Positions 1 to 6,170 of a stretch of 6,180 nt of DNA are shown here, one piece after another. The notes below the pieces were generated by a model. It worked only from the letters and a program-made list of their open reading frames with translations. It was not told where the DNA came from and did no database searches. Source of the DNA: Candidatus Competibacteraceae bacterium (GTDB lineage: Bacteria > Pseudomonadota > Gammaproteobacteria > Competibacterales > Competibacteraceae); NCBI GenBank assembly GCA_012032855.1, contig JAAUQA010000215.1, positions 1-6,180 on the forward strand. The letters are read 5' to 3'. The number at the start of each line of letters is the position of its first letter. Position 1 is the stretch's first letter. Both the position numbers and the translations under genes were made by a program.

Positions 1-1
1 C

Positions 2-405
2 GATGCGTTGATGGAGTACTTGGGTATGGGGCAGGCATATCGCGAGCAAGCTCGCTGCTCAAGTTTCGTGGTCGAGACCATGTTAATTTTCATCGTGAGC
101 TGAAAACCGGAGATCGTTTCACGGTAACGACCCAGGTGCTTGGATTCGACAGTAAGCGAATTCATTATTTTCACTGCATGTTCGGCGCACAACAGAATGC
201 CTTTGTAGCGACTACAGAGTTAATGCTGATTCACGTGGATTTAAACCAGCGCCGCAGTGTGGCGATGCCATTGACCATCATGGACCGTCTCAATGCCGTC
301 ATGGCTCAGCACCTCCTGTTACCGCGTCCGCCGCAGGCCGGGCGAGTGATGATGATACGGTCTAAGCGATTGAATAAAAGGTCCAACCCGGTTCGCTCCG
401 AGTAG
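2..405 (+). pseudogene. Hotdog-fold acyl-CoA thioesterase, 5' end outside window, frameshifted
   Basis: This is the C-terminal part of a 4-hydroxybenzoyl-CoA-thioesterase-like hotdog protein, resembling the thioesterases found alone or fused to carnitine dehydrogenases; such enzymes hydrolyse acyl-CoA thioesters in the cytoplasm. The frame starting at base 2 encodes DALMEYLGMGQAYREQ and then SSFVVET, but reads into a TGA at 101-103. The frame starting at base 1 takes over with HVNFHRELKTGDRF, later ATTELMLIHVD and the family-like tail SVAMP, ending at TAG 403-405. The two halves join seamlessly if one C is restored at bases 77-80 (acc-cat instead of accat), so a one-base deletion in a short C run is the simplest explanation. 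The conserved N-terminal part of the fold lies upstream of the window. A GTG at 136 could restart translation, but the product would lack most of the fold. Family assignment is fairly sure; the exact substrate is unknown. A sequencing error could also explain the frame break. Confidence -1.
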
Positions 406-408
406 TAA

Positions 409-573
409 AGCGATCAACGATAAGCTGTTCAAGTTCGTTTCCGTGTTATTCTGGCCAGACAAAATACTGCATTATTCTGGCACCGGATCGTTACCGACAG
501 ATTGGTCGAGATAACCATTGCGATGCAGGATTAGGGCCTTGCAGGGAACGAACTTGAGCAGTTTTCGTGAGCT
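409..573 (+). ncRNA. Candidate structured leader RNA or long inverted repeat upstream of psiE-like gene
   Basis: Bases 422-442 pair with 544-564 as a continuous 21-pair helix. The three non-Watson-Crick pairs (424/562, 428/558, 440/546) are all G.U wobbles in plus-strand RNA and would be A-C clashes in minus-strand RNA. After one bulged base (421), 417-420 (ACGA) pairs with 565-568 (TCGT), and 409-411 (AGC) can pair with 571-573 (GCT). Inside, CTGCATT (467-473) pairs with GATGCAG (522-528), and ACCGA (493-497) with TTGGT (502-506) over a four-base loop. The outer helix runs into the weak Shine-Dalgarno-like GTGAG (567-571) just before the ATG at 577, so it could limit ribosome access. I do not recognise a known riboswitch or Rfam family. 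Alternatives are a small mobile repeat with inverted ends, although no target duplication is visible, or chance. The structure is read directly; its function is inferred. Confidence -1.
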
Positions 574-576
574 ATT

Positions 577-1062
577 ATGATTGACAAACAAGACTCAAAT
601 CAGCTGCTTGATGATAAGCTCGTTGAAGAGCTGCACATAGATCAAGCCCAGGAACCCTTGGTGCACGGGTTGCATCTGATTATACGTTTATGCGTGCGGT
701 TGCTGGCAGTCTTGATGACGCTGGTTATCATCTGGAGTGTCCTTGATGTGGGGTGGGTGTTGTATAACAAAATCATGACCCCGCCTATCGGCTTGCTCAA
801 CGTGAATGACATCCTGGCCACGTTCAGCGCGTTTATGGCAACCCTGATCGCGATAGAGATCTTTGTCAACATTGTGCTCTATCTACGAGACGATGTATTA
901 CACGTCAAGCTGGTATTAGCTACAGCGCTAATGGCGATAGCCCGGAAGGTAATTGTTTTAGATTATAACACCATTGAACCCGAGTATATCTGGGCAACGG
1001 CGGGAGTCATTTTTGCACTTGGCGTCGGCTACTGGTTAGTCTCTAAAGAACCTCAGACATAA
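577..1062 (+). CDS. PsiE-family (phosphate-starvation-inducible E) inner-membrane protein
   Basis: The 161-residue product matches the PsiE family in its hydrophobic pattern and in the stretch from LLNVNDILATFSAF through IEIFVNIVLYLRDD and ARKVIVLDY. Four membrane segments can be drawn at about 33-63, 77-103, 108-128 and 136-155, after a polar N-terminus of about 30 residues. The acidic or basic residues between or in the helices (D78, E94, R104-D106, K111, R123-K124) are typical of the family core. E. coli psiE is induced by phosphate starvation through PhoB, but the molecular role of the protein is unknown. The ATG at 577 is the only sensible start because a TGA in frame lies at 568-570; the ribosome site (GTGAG, 567-571) is weak. 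No PhoB box is visible upstream, so phosphate control is not supported here; instead the gene follows the long inverted repeat at 409-573. It converges with the membrane gene ending at 1085. Family is confident, function is not. Confidence -1.
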   Translation: MIDKQDSNQLLDDKLVEELHIDQAQEPLVHGLHLIIRLCVRLLAVLMTLVIIWSVLDVGWVLYNKIMTPPIGLLNVNDILATFSAFMATLIAIEIFVNIVLYLRDDVLHVKLVLATALMAIARKVIVLDYNTIEPEYIWATAGVIFALGVGYWLVSKEPQT

Positions 1063-1084
1063 TCGAGTAAACGAAGCAGGTTGA

Positions 1085-1435
1085 TTATTTTTGGTGAAGA
1101 TCGGAGAGCTTATCCGAATCCGTGAGCCGATCCGCATCCTCGTCATGAGGATGGGTGATTTTATGGACTTGTTGCGCACTGAGCACCGGTGGCGGGGAAG
1201 TGGGCTGTTTGCGTAGCCCTGCGGTCGCTTGCTGCATGGCCTGAGCCATCTTGGCTTCCCAGGCATTTTGTTTTTCCGGTGGCAAATCGGAGTAGATCCA
1301 GGCTACCACCCCGGTAATCAAGGTCATGCCGCCTATTAGCATGATGAGCGGCTGCAGAAACCCGACAGCCAATATCGTCATGATGAGCAACAGATAATGT
1401 CTTATTTCAAGGCTATTCTCCGCAGCGCTGGACAA
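1085..1435 (-). CDS. Small membrane protein of unknown function with charged C-terminal tail
   Basis: A 116-residue reading frame that I do not recognise. It has two closely spaced hydrophobic segments at about 14-26 (YLLLIMTILAVGF) and 30-48 (LIMLIGGMTLITGVVAWIY) with a short FLQPL turn, then a cytoplasmic-looking tail with an amphipathic helix (about 54-72), a proline-rich patch (SPPPV, about 80-84) and a histidine- and aspartate-rich end (HPHDEDAD). The coherent hydrophobic-then-polar layout and its placement tail to tail with the PsiE-like gene (22 bases apart) suggest a real gene. The start is uncertain: the longest form uses TTG at 1435 with no good ribosome site, the frame is closed by a stop at 1463-1465 with no ATG or GTG between, and the first in-frame ATG (1381-1379) lies inside the first membrane segment. 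Start codons of this gene and the FHA gene are 116 bases apart, so they may share control elements. Confidence -1.
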   Translation of the reverse strand: MSSAAENSLEIRHYLLLIMTILAVGFLQPLIMLIGGMTLITGVVAWIYSDLPPEKQNAWEAKMAQAMQQATAGLRKQPTSPPPVLSAQQVHKITHPHDEDADRLTDSDKLSDLHQK

Positions 1436-1494
1436 AAGCCCAAACGGGTGATAATTCGTACATTAAGACGTTTCCACTTCGGCTGCGCTAACTA

Positions 1495-1510
1495 TTGTAA
1501 ACGTTTTCGT
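1495..1510. promoter_or_regulatory. Possible LacI/PurR-type operator
   Basis: The 16-base stretch TTGTAAACGTTTTCGT is centred on the perfect palindrome AAACGTTT (1499-1506) with a central CG. This matches the general form of LacI/GalR-family operators, and most of the PurR consensus ACGCAAACGTTTnCnT except three of the first four bases. It lies between the divergent starts at 1435 (minus) and 1552 (plus), a suitable place for a regulator. Neither neighbour is a known PurR target and no LacI-family gene is in the window, so this is a motif resemblance only. An AT-rich 8-base palindrome could occur by chance. Confidence -1.
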
Positions 1511-1551
1511 CTTTATTTACCTTGACCATGCTCAGCAATTTATTACTTTGA

Positions 1552-3294
1552 ATGATCACAATGACCATGTCTACCGTAGATTTTACTTACCCCCCTGAGC
1601 TAAAGCGTTTTGTGCATTACCGGCCCGAAGGCTTAGGACCTATACCAGCCAATTTGCGCGAATTGGAACAGTTATTACAAGAAGTCTGGAGCAAAACCAG
1701 CGGTAAAACTGAAGATGATCAACGGGTGTTAGACCACTTTCAAGACCTGTGCGGTTTGAATAAGGAATTGGTGGCGGAGCGGGAACAGCGCATTCTGCAA
1801 TTATTGAACAAACAACAACCGATCGTGGTGGGATTCAATACCTCCCCGGACTTCCGACCAGGGCGCCCGAGTGTGTTATCCGCATTGGTGATGAACACTA
1901 CCGGTTGGGTATTTAGAGAAGTCCGGGTGCGTTTCGATTCCCCTGATCTGACCTTGCGCGAGCATGCGCAACCCCGTCCGATCAAGTTGCTCGAAGGCCA
2001 CGACGCGTTGCCGGTGTATTTGCATTACCGGGCCCCTCAGGATGCTTTGTTGGCGGCGCTGTCTGTGGCGGTTGAAGTGTGTGATCACCGGGGTGAATGG
2101 CAAGCTTACACCAGTCGTTACAATGTGTTGTTGAATTTTCCTCCTCCCGGCAATGACCCGGTAGTGAAAATCCGTACTGCGGGTAGTTCGCGTAGCACCA
2201 CACGCTTTAGTTTACCTCAAATACGAGGAAATCTACGCTGGAACAAGGACGATCCCGTCGGTCAACCCAATGGACTTGGCAATGGCGGACATATGCCGCC
2301 GCTGGGTCGGCAACTGCCCAATTTAGACAATTTGTTGCCGATTGAGCTGGAGGCCAATTGGCTGCGTACCCATCAGTTGCAAGCAGAAGTTGCAGCGACC
2401 GAGGCGGTGGCCCAACTAGGCAAAGAGGGCACTCCTCTGTCTCGTGCCCTGCTACGCAGTCGTAATGCCGCTTATGCGCCCGAAAGAATAGAAATCGTGT
2501 CCCGCCCCTTCGTTATAGGTGGTCGCTATAATGAAAGCACCCGCACAGGCTTTGGCGATTTAGCGTTGGGGTATTTGCCGACTTACGGCATGATTTCTCG
2601 CCTGCACTTTGCCCTTTGCGCAACCGGCGACGGGTTGGCGGTCATGCATGCCGGTAACAACCCGGCAAGTTATACCGGACTCAATGACCAGCGTTTGATC
2701 CGCGGTCGTTGGCAACGACTGGAATCAGGCGATGTTTTGGATATCTGTGGTCTGTATCAATTAAAAATGGCGTTAGGTTGGAGTACAACACTGGATCTGA
2801 CGGAGGACGGCGGGACGTTTTCGCAGGCCGAGGAACTGGGCGAGTGTTTGCTGGAAGTTGTCAATTTGGTCAAGGAATTGGAAAAAGCGGGTACTGCTGC
2901 TATGAAACAAAAACTCAGAACACGCTTTGCCGCACTTAAACGCATGCAAGAACAAGCCGCGGCGCTCAATGGCGTGGATAAACCCGGGTTGTTATTGTAT
3001 GCCCGTCTTTATCGAGAAGATGTCAGTCAACGGCGGGTCACCCACGTCTATTTGCCCAAGCGGATCACCTTGGGAAGTTCTCAGCAGGCAGGGCTGCGTG
3101 TCGAAGCCCCCGATGTCGCCCCACAGCATGCTGAGCTATCGTTTAAAGACGGTATGTATTGGATCAAAAACTTGGTGGAGCGCGGAGAGGTTGTCGTAGC
3201 CCAACAACTATTGGAGCCTGAGGAAACAGCGGCTTTGCGTCATGGCGACGAATTACAAATTGGCATGGCCCACTTCGTGTTCGAGGGCTATTGA
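1552..3294 (+). CDS. Double-FHA-domain protein with N-terminal beta-sandwich-like region
   Basis: A 580-residue soluble protein with no signal peptide or membrane helix. Residues 1-90 are mostly helical and charged. Residues about 91-196 (from IVVGFNTSPDFRPG to SRYNVLLNF) look like an all-beta immunoglobulin-like sandwich, by pattern only. About 197-262 is a low-complexity linker rich in G, P, N and R. An FHA domain spans about 312-406, with the hallmark GGR (323-325), SRLH (349-352) and asparagines N369-N370 that in this family contact phosphothreonine peptides. A helical, possibly coiled-coil segment covers about 424-472. A second FHA-like fold spans about 496-579 (ITLGSS, then APQHAEL at 523-529), in which the SRxH serine and arginine are replaced. 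The likely role is as a phosphopeptide-binding adaptor in Ser/Thr kinase signalling, but no kinase or phosphatase is present here. Start: three ATGs (1552, 1561, 1567) cluster and none has a clear ribosome site, so the exact start is open. The stop codon lies one base from that of the convergent slt gene. Confidence -1.
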   Translation: MITMTMSTVDFTYPPELKRFVHYRPEGLGPIPANLRELEQLLQEVWSKTSGKTEDDQRVLDHFQDLCGLNKELVAEREQRILQLLNKQQPIVVGFNTSPDFRPGRPSVLSALVMNTTGWVFREVRVRFDSPDLTLREHAQPRPIKLLEGHDALPVYLHYRAPQDALLAALSVAVEVCDHRGEWQAYTSRYNVLLNFPPPGNDPVVKIRTAGSSRSTTRFSLPQIRGNLRWNKDDPVGQPNGLGNGGHMPPLGRQLPNLDNLLPIELEANWLRTHQLQAEVAATEAVAQLGKEGTPLSRALLRSRNAAYAPERIEIVSRPFVIGGRYNESTRTGFGDLALGYLPTYGMISRLHFALCATGDGLAVMHAGNNPASYTGLNDQRLIRGRWQRLESGDVLDICGLYQLKMALGWSTTLDLTEDGGTFSQAEELGECLLEVVNLVKELEKAGTAAMKQKLRTRFAALKRMQEQAAALNGVDKPGLLLYARLYREDVSQRRVTHVYLPKRITLGSSQQAGLRVEAPDVAPQHAELSFKDGMYWIKNLVERGEVVVAQQLLEPEETAALRHGDELQIGMAHFVFEGY

Positions 3295-3295
3295 C

Positions 3296-5275
3296 TCAAG
3301 CATCTGCAGGTAATATCCACGCTCGTCGGATAGCGGCGGAATGCGGCTTTTTGTTCAGCCGTTGGGAATAGATCACGGCATATTCTAAGATACGTTTTAC
3401 ATAGTGGCGGGTTTCAAAAAAGGGAATAGTCTCCACCCAGCGATCTGTCTCTATCGGTTGTTGCTGGGGTAACCACTGCAACACTCTGAATGGACCGGCG
3501 TTGTAAGCGGCGGTGGCCAATACCGGGTTATTCTGCAAGCGATCCAAAGTGCTGCGCAAGTAATGAACGCCATAGCGAATATTCGTATCGGCTTTCAATA
3601 AATCAGTCTTTTCAAACCCACCCAGCCCGAACTGTCTTGCGATTTGTTGTCCCGTAGCCGGCATAATTTGCATCAAACCTAATGCCCCCGCTGACGAACG
3701 GGCGTCAATGCGAAATAAACTTTCCTGACGCGTCACGGCATAGACCCAAGCCGGATCCACACTCGCTTGCTGAGCATACGCAATGATTTGATTTTTATGG
3801 GGTAGCGGGAAACGCAGCTCCAGGTCGTCCCAATATTCCGTGCGTGCCAGGGTCACGATAGCCTGATAGTGCCAGCCCCACGCTTGGGCCAATTTAGCGG
3901 CTTGTCGCAATTGTTCCTGTTCGAGGTTCGCTGTGGCCAGTTGCCACTCAGTACGCGCTTCCCAAACGCGGTTTAAGAAAAAGAGTTCGCGCGCCCGTTG
4001 GATGCCGGGTAATTGTTGCAGATTATTCTGTGTTGCTGCCTCCACTGCTACCGGGGTATCGGTCAACCGATAAGGCAGTTTCAAGCGATCGGCGGCTAGA
4101 AAACCATGATAGTCCCGCTCTTCAGCCAGCGCTTGGTAAAGGGTCAACGCCTCGTCGTTACGACCACTAGCGGTTAAGGCGCGCGCCCGCCAATACCGCC
4201 AGAGTGGTTTACCATTGAGCGTTGGGGACAATTGATCCAGCCAACGCAATACTCCCTGCCAATCCGCTCGCTGCAAATGAACCCGCACGCGCCATTCTTG
4301 CACATCGTCATCGACCAACGCCGCGGGCAAAGCGGTGAGGCGTTGCAATGCGCTCGGATGAGCTCGGCTGGCGACAAACAATGCCAGTTGGCGTTCTAAC
4401 TCGGCTAGAGCCTGTGTGGGTAACGAATAATCTGGTTTCAGGGTATCCAACGCAGCTGCTGCGCTCACCGAATCCTGTTGGCTCCAACGTTTCAGGCCAT
4501 GCAATAGAATATCGGCTGTGCGGGGATGTTGTGTGGCGAACCGTTCGGCCTGCAAAATCAACTGCGGATCATCATGCACAGTAAGCCAGAGCATGGCGCT
4601 TGATCGGTCTTGCGCGGGCATCAGGCTTTGCAGATAACGCGCCAAGCGTAACTCGCCGTTCTCTATAGCTAAACCAAAGCGGCGCCATAAGCGTTCCGAT
4701 GTCATGCCGCCCTGCGCTTGCCAGAGCGAGAAGAGCGGATCACAGGCGTTGGGTAACGAAACACCTTGCATCCAAACATCGTCAATGCCGGCTAGGGCTT
4801 GATCACGCCGACCAGCCTGCAACAACGCCTGGCGATACCAGCAGTCTAACGCGACGTCGTTGCCGCCCCGATAATCGCGCAGAAAATCCTGCCACCGTTG
4901 TGCCTTGGCCAACTGACGTAACCAGGTGAGACGCAAGCGCCCGCTGAGCGGTAAATCGGCATAGGCCTGCAGAAAGCTCCGGACCTCTTCAGTGGGATAT
5001 TGCTCCAAACGTTGCAGCAGGTCGCGATAACGCAGATAGGGATAGAGCGGGTAGTCGCTAAGCTGGGTGTAAGCGACTGCAACGCCGGCTTGCAGGGCTT
5101 TGTCGGCGGCAATAAAAGCTAACCGCTGGGCACTTAATGAGAGTGAATCAGCGTACAGTGGGCCGCCGTATTGGACGACCGTCAAAATGGCGGCTATGCG
5201 GGTAGCGGAGAGGAGAAGGCGGCGCAGAAAATGCCGGCTGGCAGGAAGTGACCGCCAACCGGCAGGTTGTATCAA
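3296..5275 (-). CDS. slt: Soluble lytic murein transglycosylase, Slt70 family
   Basis: A periplasmic exo-type lytic transglycosylase that cleaves the MurNAc-GlcNAc bond of peptidoglycan and leaves 1,6-anhydro-MurNAc ends. Numbered from the ATG at 5371, a signal peptide (HFLRRLLLSATRIAAIL, likely cut after A74 in GPLYA) leads into a long alpha-helical superhelix rich in TPR-like helices (about 77-520), as in Slt70. The C-terminal SLT catalytic domain holds the catalytic glutamate E550 in RQESLF, GLMQIMPATG, AYNAGP, and the Slt70-like end ETIPFFETRHYVKRI. From TTG 5275 the protein is 659 residues, close to the 645 of E. coli Slt70. Start: TTG 5275, seven bases after the upstream gene's stop, suits the signal peptide. 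The ATG at 5371 would add 32 residues and overlap the upstream gene by 89 bases; neither start has a clear ribosome site. It probably forms an operon with the upstream transglycosylase, with translational coupling possible. Confidence -1.
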   Translation of the reverse strand: MIQPAGWRSLPASRHFLRRLLLSATRIAAILTVVQYGGPLYADSLSLSAQRLAFIAADKALQAGVAVAYTQLSDYPLYPYLRYRDLLQRLEQYPTEEVRSFLQAYADLPLSGRLRLTWLRQLAKAQRWQDFLRDYRGGNDVALDCWYRQALLQAGRRDQALAGIDDVWMQGVSLPNACDPLFSLWQAQGGMTSERLWRRFGLAIENGELRLARYLQSLMPAQDRSSAMLWLTVHDDPQLILQAERFATQHPRTADILLHGLKRWSQQDSVSAAAALDTLKPDYSLPTQALAELERQLALFVASRAHPSALQRLTALPAALVDDDVQEWRVRVHLQRADWQGVLRWLDQLSPTLNGKPLWRYWRARALTASGRNDEALTLYQALAEERDYHGFLAADRLKLPYRLTDTPVAVEAATQNNLQQLPGIQRARELFFLNRVWEARTEWQLATANLEQEQLRQAAKLAQAWGWHYQAIVTLARTEYWDDLELRFPLPHKNQIIAYAQQASVDPAWVYAVTRQESLFRIDARSSAGALGLMQIMPATGQQIARQFGLGGFEKTDLLKADTNIRYGVHYLRSTLDRLQNNPVLATAAYNAGPFRVLQWLPQQQPIETDRWVETIPFFETRHYVKRILEYAVIYSQRLNKKPHSAAIRRAWILPADA

Positions 5276-5282
5276 GAACGGA

Positions 5283-5969
5283 TTAATTGAAGCGCCGATA
5301 ATGGCTATAGAATTGTTGAACCCGGCTGACGTAAGTGCGCGTTTCTTTGTAAGGCGGTATGCGATTACCATAACGCATTACCGCGCCTTCACCGGCATTG
5401 TAGGCTGCCAATACCAGACGTTGATCTCTGAACTGATCCATCAACCAACGCAGATAGCGGGCACCGCCTTCAATGTTTGCCACCGGATCAAGTGAGTTGC
5501 GCACCCCGAAACGCCTAGCGGTAGCCGGCATAAGTTGCATTAAACCAGTGGCGCCTTTGGGAGAAACGGCTCTGGGATTGAACGCCGATTCGGCACTGAT
5601 GACGGCATGTAACAGGAGGGGATCCAGGTTGTGTTTGCGGGCGATGCGGTCAATATGTGGGGCGAACAGCTGGCGATTCTTTTCATTGACCCGGAATGGT
5701 TTGCCGGACCGCTTACCGCTGGATTTGCCCCCGAAATTGATCGAGTAGCTGCGATTGGTCGGGTTGAGCGGTGTATAACTGGAAGGCGGTTTGACTCCCG
5801 GCGCACTCTCTTTAATCACCATCGCCAACTTGTAGCGAGAGTCCTGAGGGACGTTGGTGTAGTGGGTTACTCCTTGTCGATCGACATACTTGTAAACTTT
5901 ACCCGCCTGACAGGGGGCGGCGAGCATTAGAAACGAACACGATACCCCTATGCAAAGCCATCGCTTCAT
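5283..5969 (-). CDS. Periplasmic lytic transglycosylase with N-terminal DUF4124-like segment
   Basis: A 228-residue exported enzyme that cuts peptidoglycan glycan strands. The signal peptide is [20 protein letters not shown] with likely cleavage after CQA (residue 22); the cysteine follows a proline, so this is not a good lipobox. A DUF4124-like segment follows at once ([16 protein letters not shown], 24-39), then a basic, serine- and glycine-rich linker (about 55-95). The SLT domain (about 103-224) has catalytic E127 in [19 protein letters not shown] (139-151) and [10 protein letters not shown] (188-197). The order and length match stand-alone small transglycosylases of proteobacteria. Start: the ATG at 5969-5967 is preceded by AAGGAG seven bases upstream, the best ribosome site in the window, and directly opens the signal peptide; the longer frame to 6077 is rejected. 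It is followed at once by slt, so it is probably the first gene of a two-gene operon. Family is sure; the cellular role is inferred. Confidence -1.
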   Translation of the reverse strand: MKRWLCIGVSCSFLMLAAPCQAGKVYKYVDRQGVTHYTNVPQDSRYKLAMVIKESAPGVKPPSSYTPLNPTNRSYSINFGGKSSGKRSGKPFRVNEKNRQLFAPHIDRIARKHNLDPLLLHAVISAESAFNPRAVSPKGATGLMQLMPATARRFGVRNSLDPVANIEGGARYLRWLMDQFRDQRLVLAAYNAGEGAVMRYGNRIPPYKETRTYVSRVQQFYSHYRRFN

Positions 5970-5985
5970 CAATGTCTCCTTCAGG
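5970..5985 (-). promoter_or_regulatory. Strong ribosome binding site that fixes the transglycosylase start
   Basis: On the minus strand the sequence reads CTGAAGGAGACATTG directly before the ATG at 5969. AAGGAG is nearly the full Shine-Dalgarno complement at a good spacing of about seven bases. This selects the 228-residue form with an intact signal peptide over a 264-residue form starting at 6077. Confidence -1.
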
Positions 5986-6109
5986 TTATAGCCTTGGACT
6001 AAATGACGGGTGCATGATCTTTGGTTGTTCTGACACTGGCCATTGACCGACCATAGTGCTATTGGCGCTGAACGCACCTAATTTGCCAAGCGTATCAAAT
6101 TTATGTTGA

Positions 6110-6132
6110 GTTTAGCACAAGCAGTGCTAAAC
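6110..6132. repeat. Perfect 9-bp dyad, candidate operator upstream of transglycosylase operon
   Basis: GTTTAGCAC (6110-6118) and GTGCTAAAC (6124-6132) are exact inverse complements around the five-base spacer AAGCA. No T tract follows on either strand, so it is not a classical intrinsic terminator. It overlaps the candidate minus-strand -10 (6136-6131) and the expected start site, as a repressor operator would. The half-site TTAGCAC equals part of the HrcA CIRCE element, but CIRCE has 13 bases between the two copies and this has 5, so HrcA binding is not claimed. The dyad is certain; the operator role is inferred. Confidence -1.
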
Positions 6133-6159
6133 GATACATTAATATACCAATTGTTGCAA
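6131..6159 (-). promoter_or_regulatory. Possible sigma70-type promoter of the transglycosylase operon
   Basis: On the minus strand TTGCAA (6159-6154; 4 of 6 to TTGACA) is followed after exactly 17 bases by TATCGT (6136-6131; 4 of 6 to TATAAT). It would leave a leader of about 155 bases before the ATG at 5969. Such matches are common by chance in AT-rich DNA, so this is only a candidate, made somewhat more attractive by the overlapping dyad at 6110-6132. A plus-strand pair TTAGCA (6112-6117) and TACATT (6135-6140), also 17 apart, could serve a divergent gene beyond the window. Confidence -1.
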
Positions 6160-6170
6160 AGAAGCAACGG
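6151..6170 (+). other. Small hairpin near a possible start codon of a gene beyond the window
   Basis: GTTGC (6153-6157) pairs with GCAAC (6164-6168) over the loop AAAGAA, extendable by two T.G wobbles (6152/6169, 6151/6170). It is followed by GGTG (6170-6173), a partial Shine-Dalgarno match, and ATG at the last three bases (6178-6180). This could be the translation start of a divergent gene, but no coding sequence is available to test it. The hairpin is short and may be incidental. Confidence -1.

Noticed and set aside
74..82. Programmed -1 ribosomal frameshift in the thioesterase
   Set aside because: The bases around the frame change (gag acc atg) contain no slippery heptamer, and thioesterases of this family are not known to use recoding; a deletion or error is simpler.
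136..405. Independent 89-residue gene starting at GTG 136
   Set aside because: The same frame carries family-like thioesterase sequence upstream to about base 79, which joins the other frame, so this is the tail of a broken gene.
409..573. MITE or insertion sequence with terminal inverted repeats
   Set aside because: No target-site duplication is seen at the edges and no second copy is in the window. Mismatches limited to plus-strand G.U fit RNA better, though a genome search could reopen this.
406..576. PhoB box upstream of the PsiE-family gene
   Set aside because: No pair of CTGTCA-like repeats with 11-base periodicity is present in the gap.
1063..1084. Bidirectional terminator between the convergent psiE and small membrane genes
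   Set aside because: The 22 bases contain no inverted repeat able to form a stable hairpin.
5100..5495. Plus-strand reading frames opposite the transglycosylase genes
   Set aside because: They lie antisense to two recognisable enzymes, show no domain motifs, and have the look of shadow frames.
5970..6077. Longer 264-residue form of the small transglycosylase
   Set aside because: It would bury the signal peptide behind 36 unrelated residues, while the ATG at 5969 has an excellent ribosome site directly before it.
6110..6132. HrcA CIRCE element or sigma54 promoter
   Set aside because: CIRCE needs a much longer spacer. The sigma54 resemblance lacks the first G of the -24 GG pair, and the rest follows from the palindrome.
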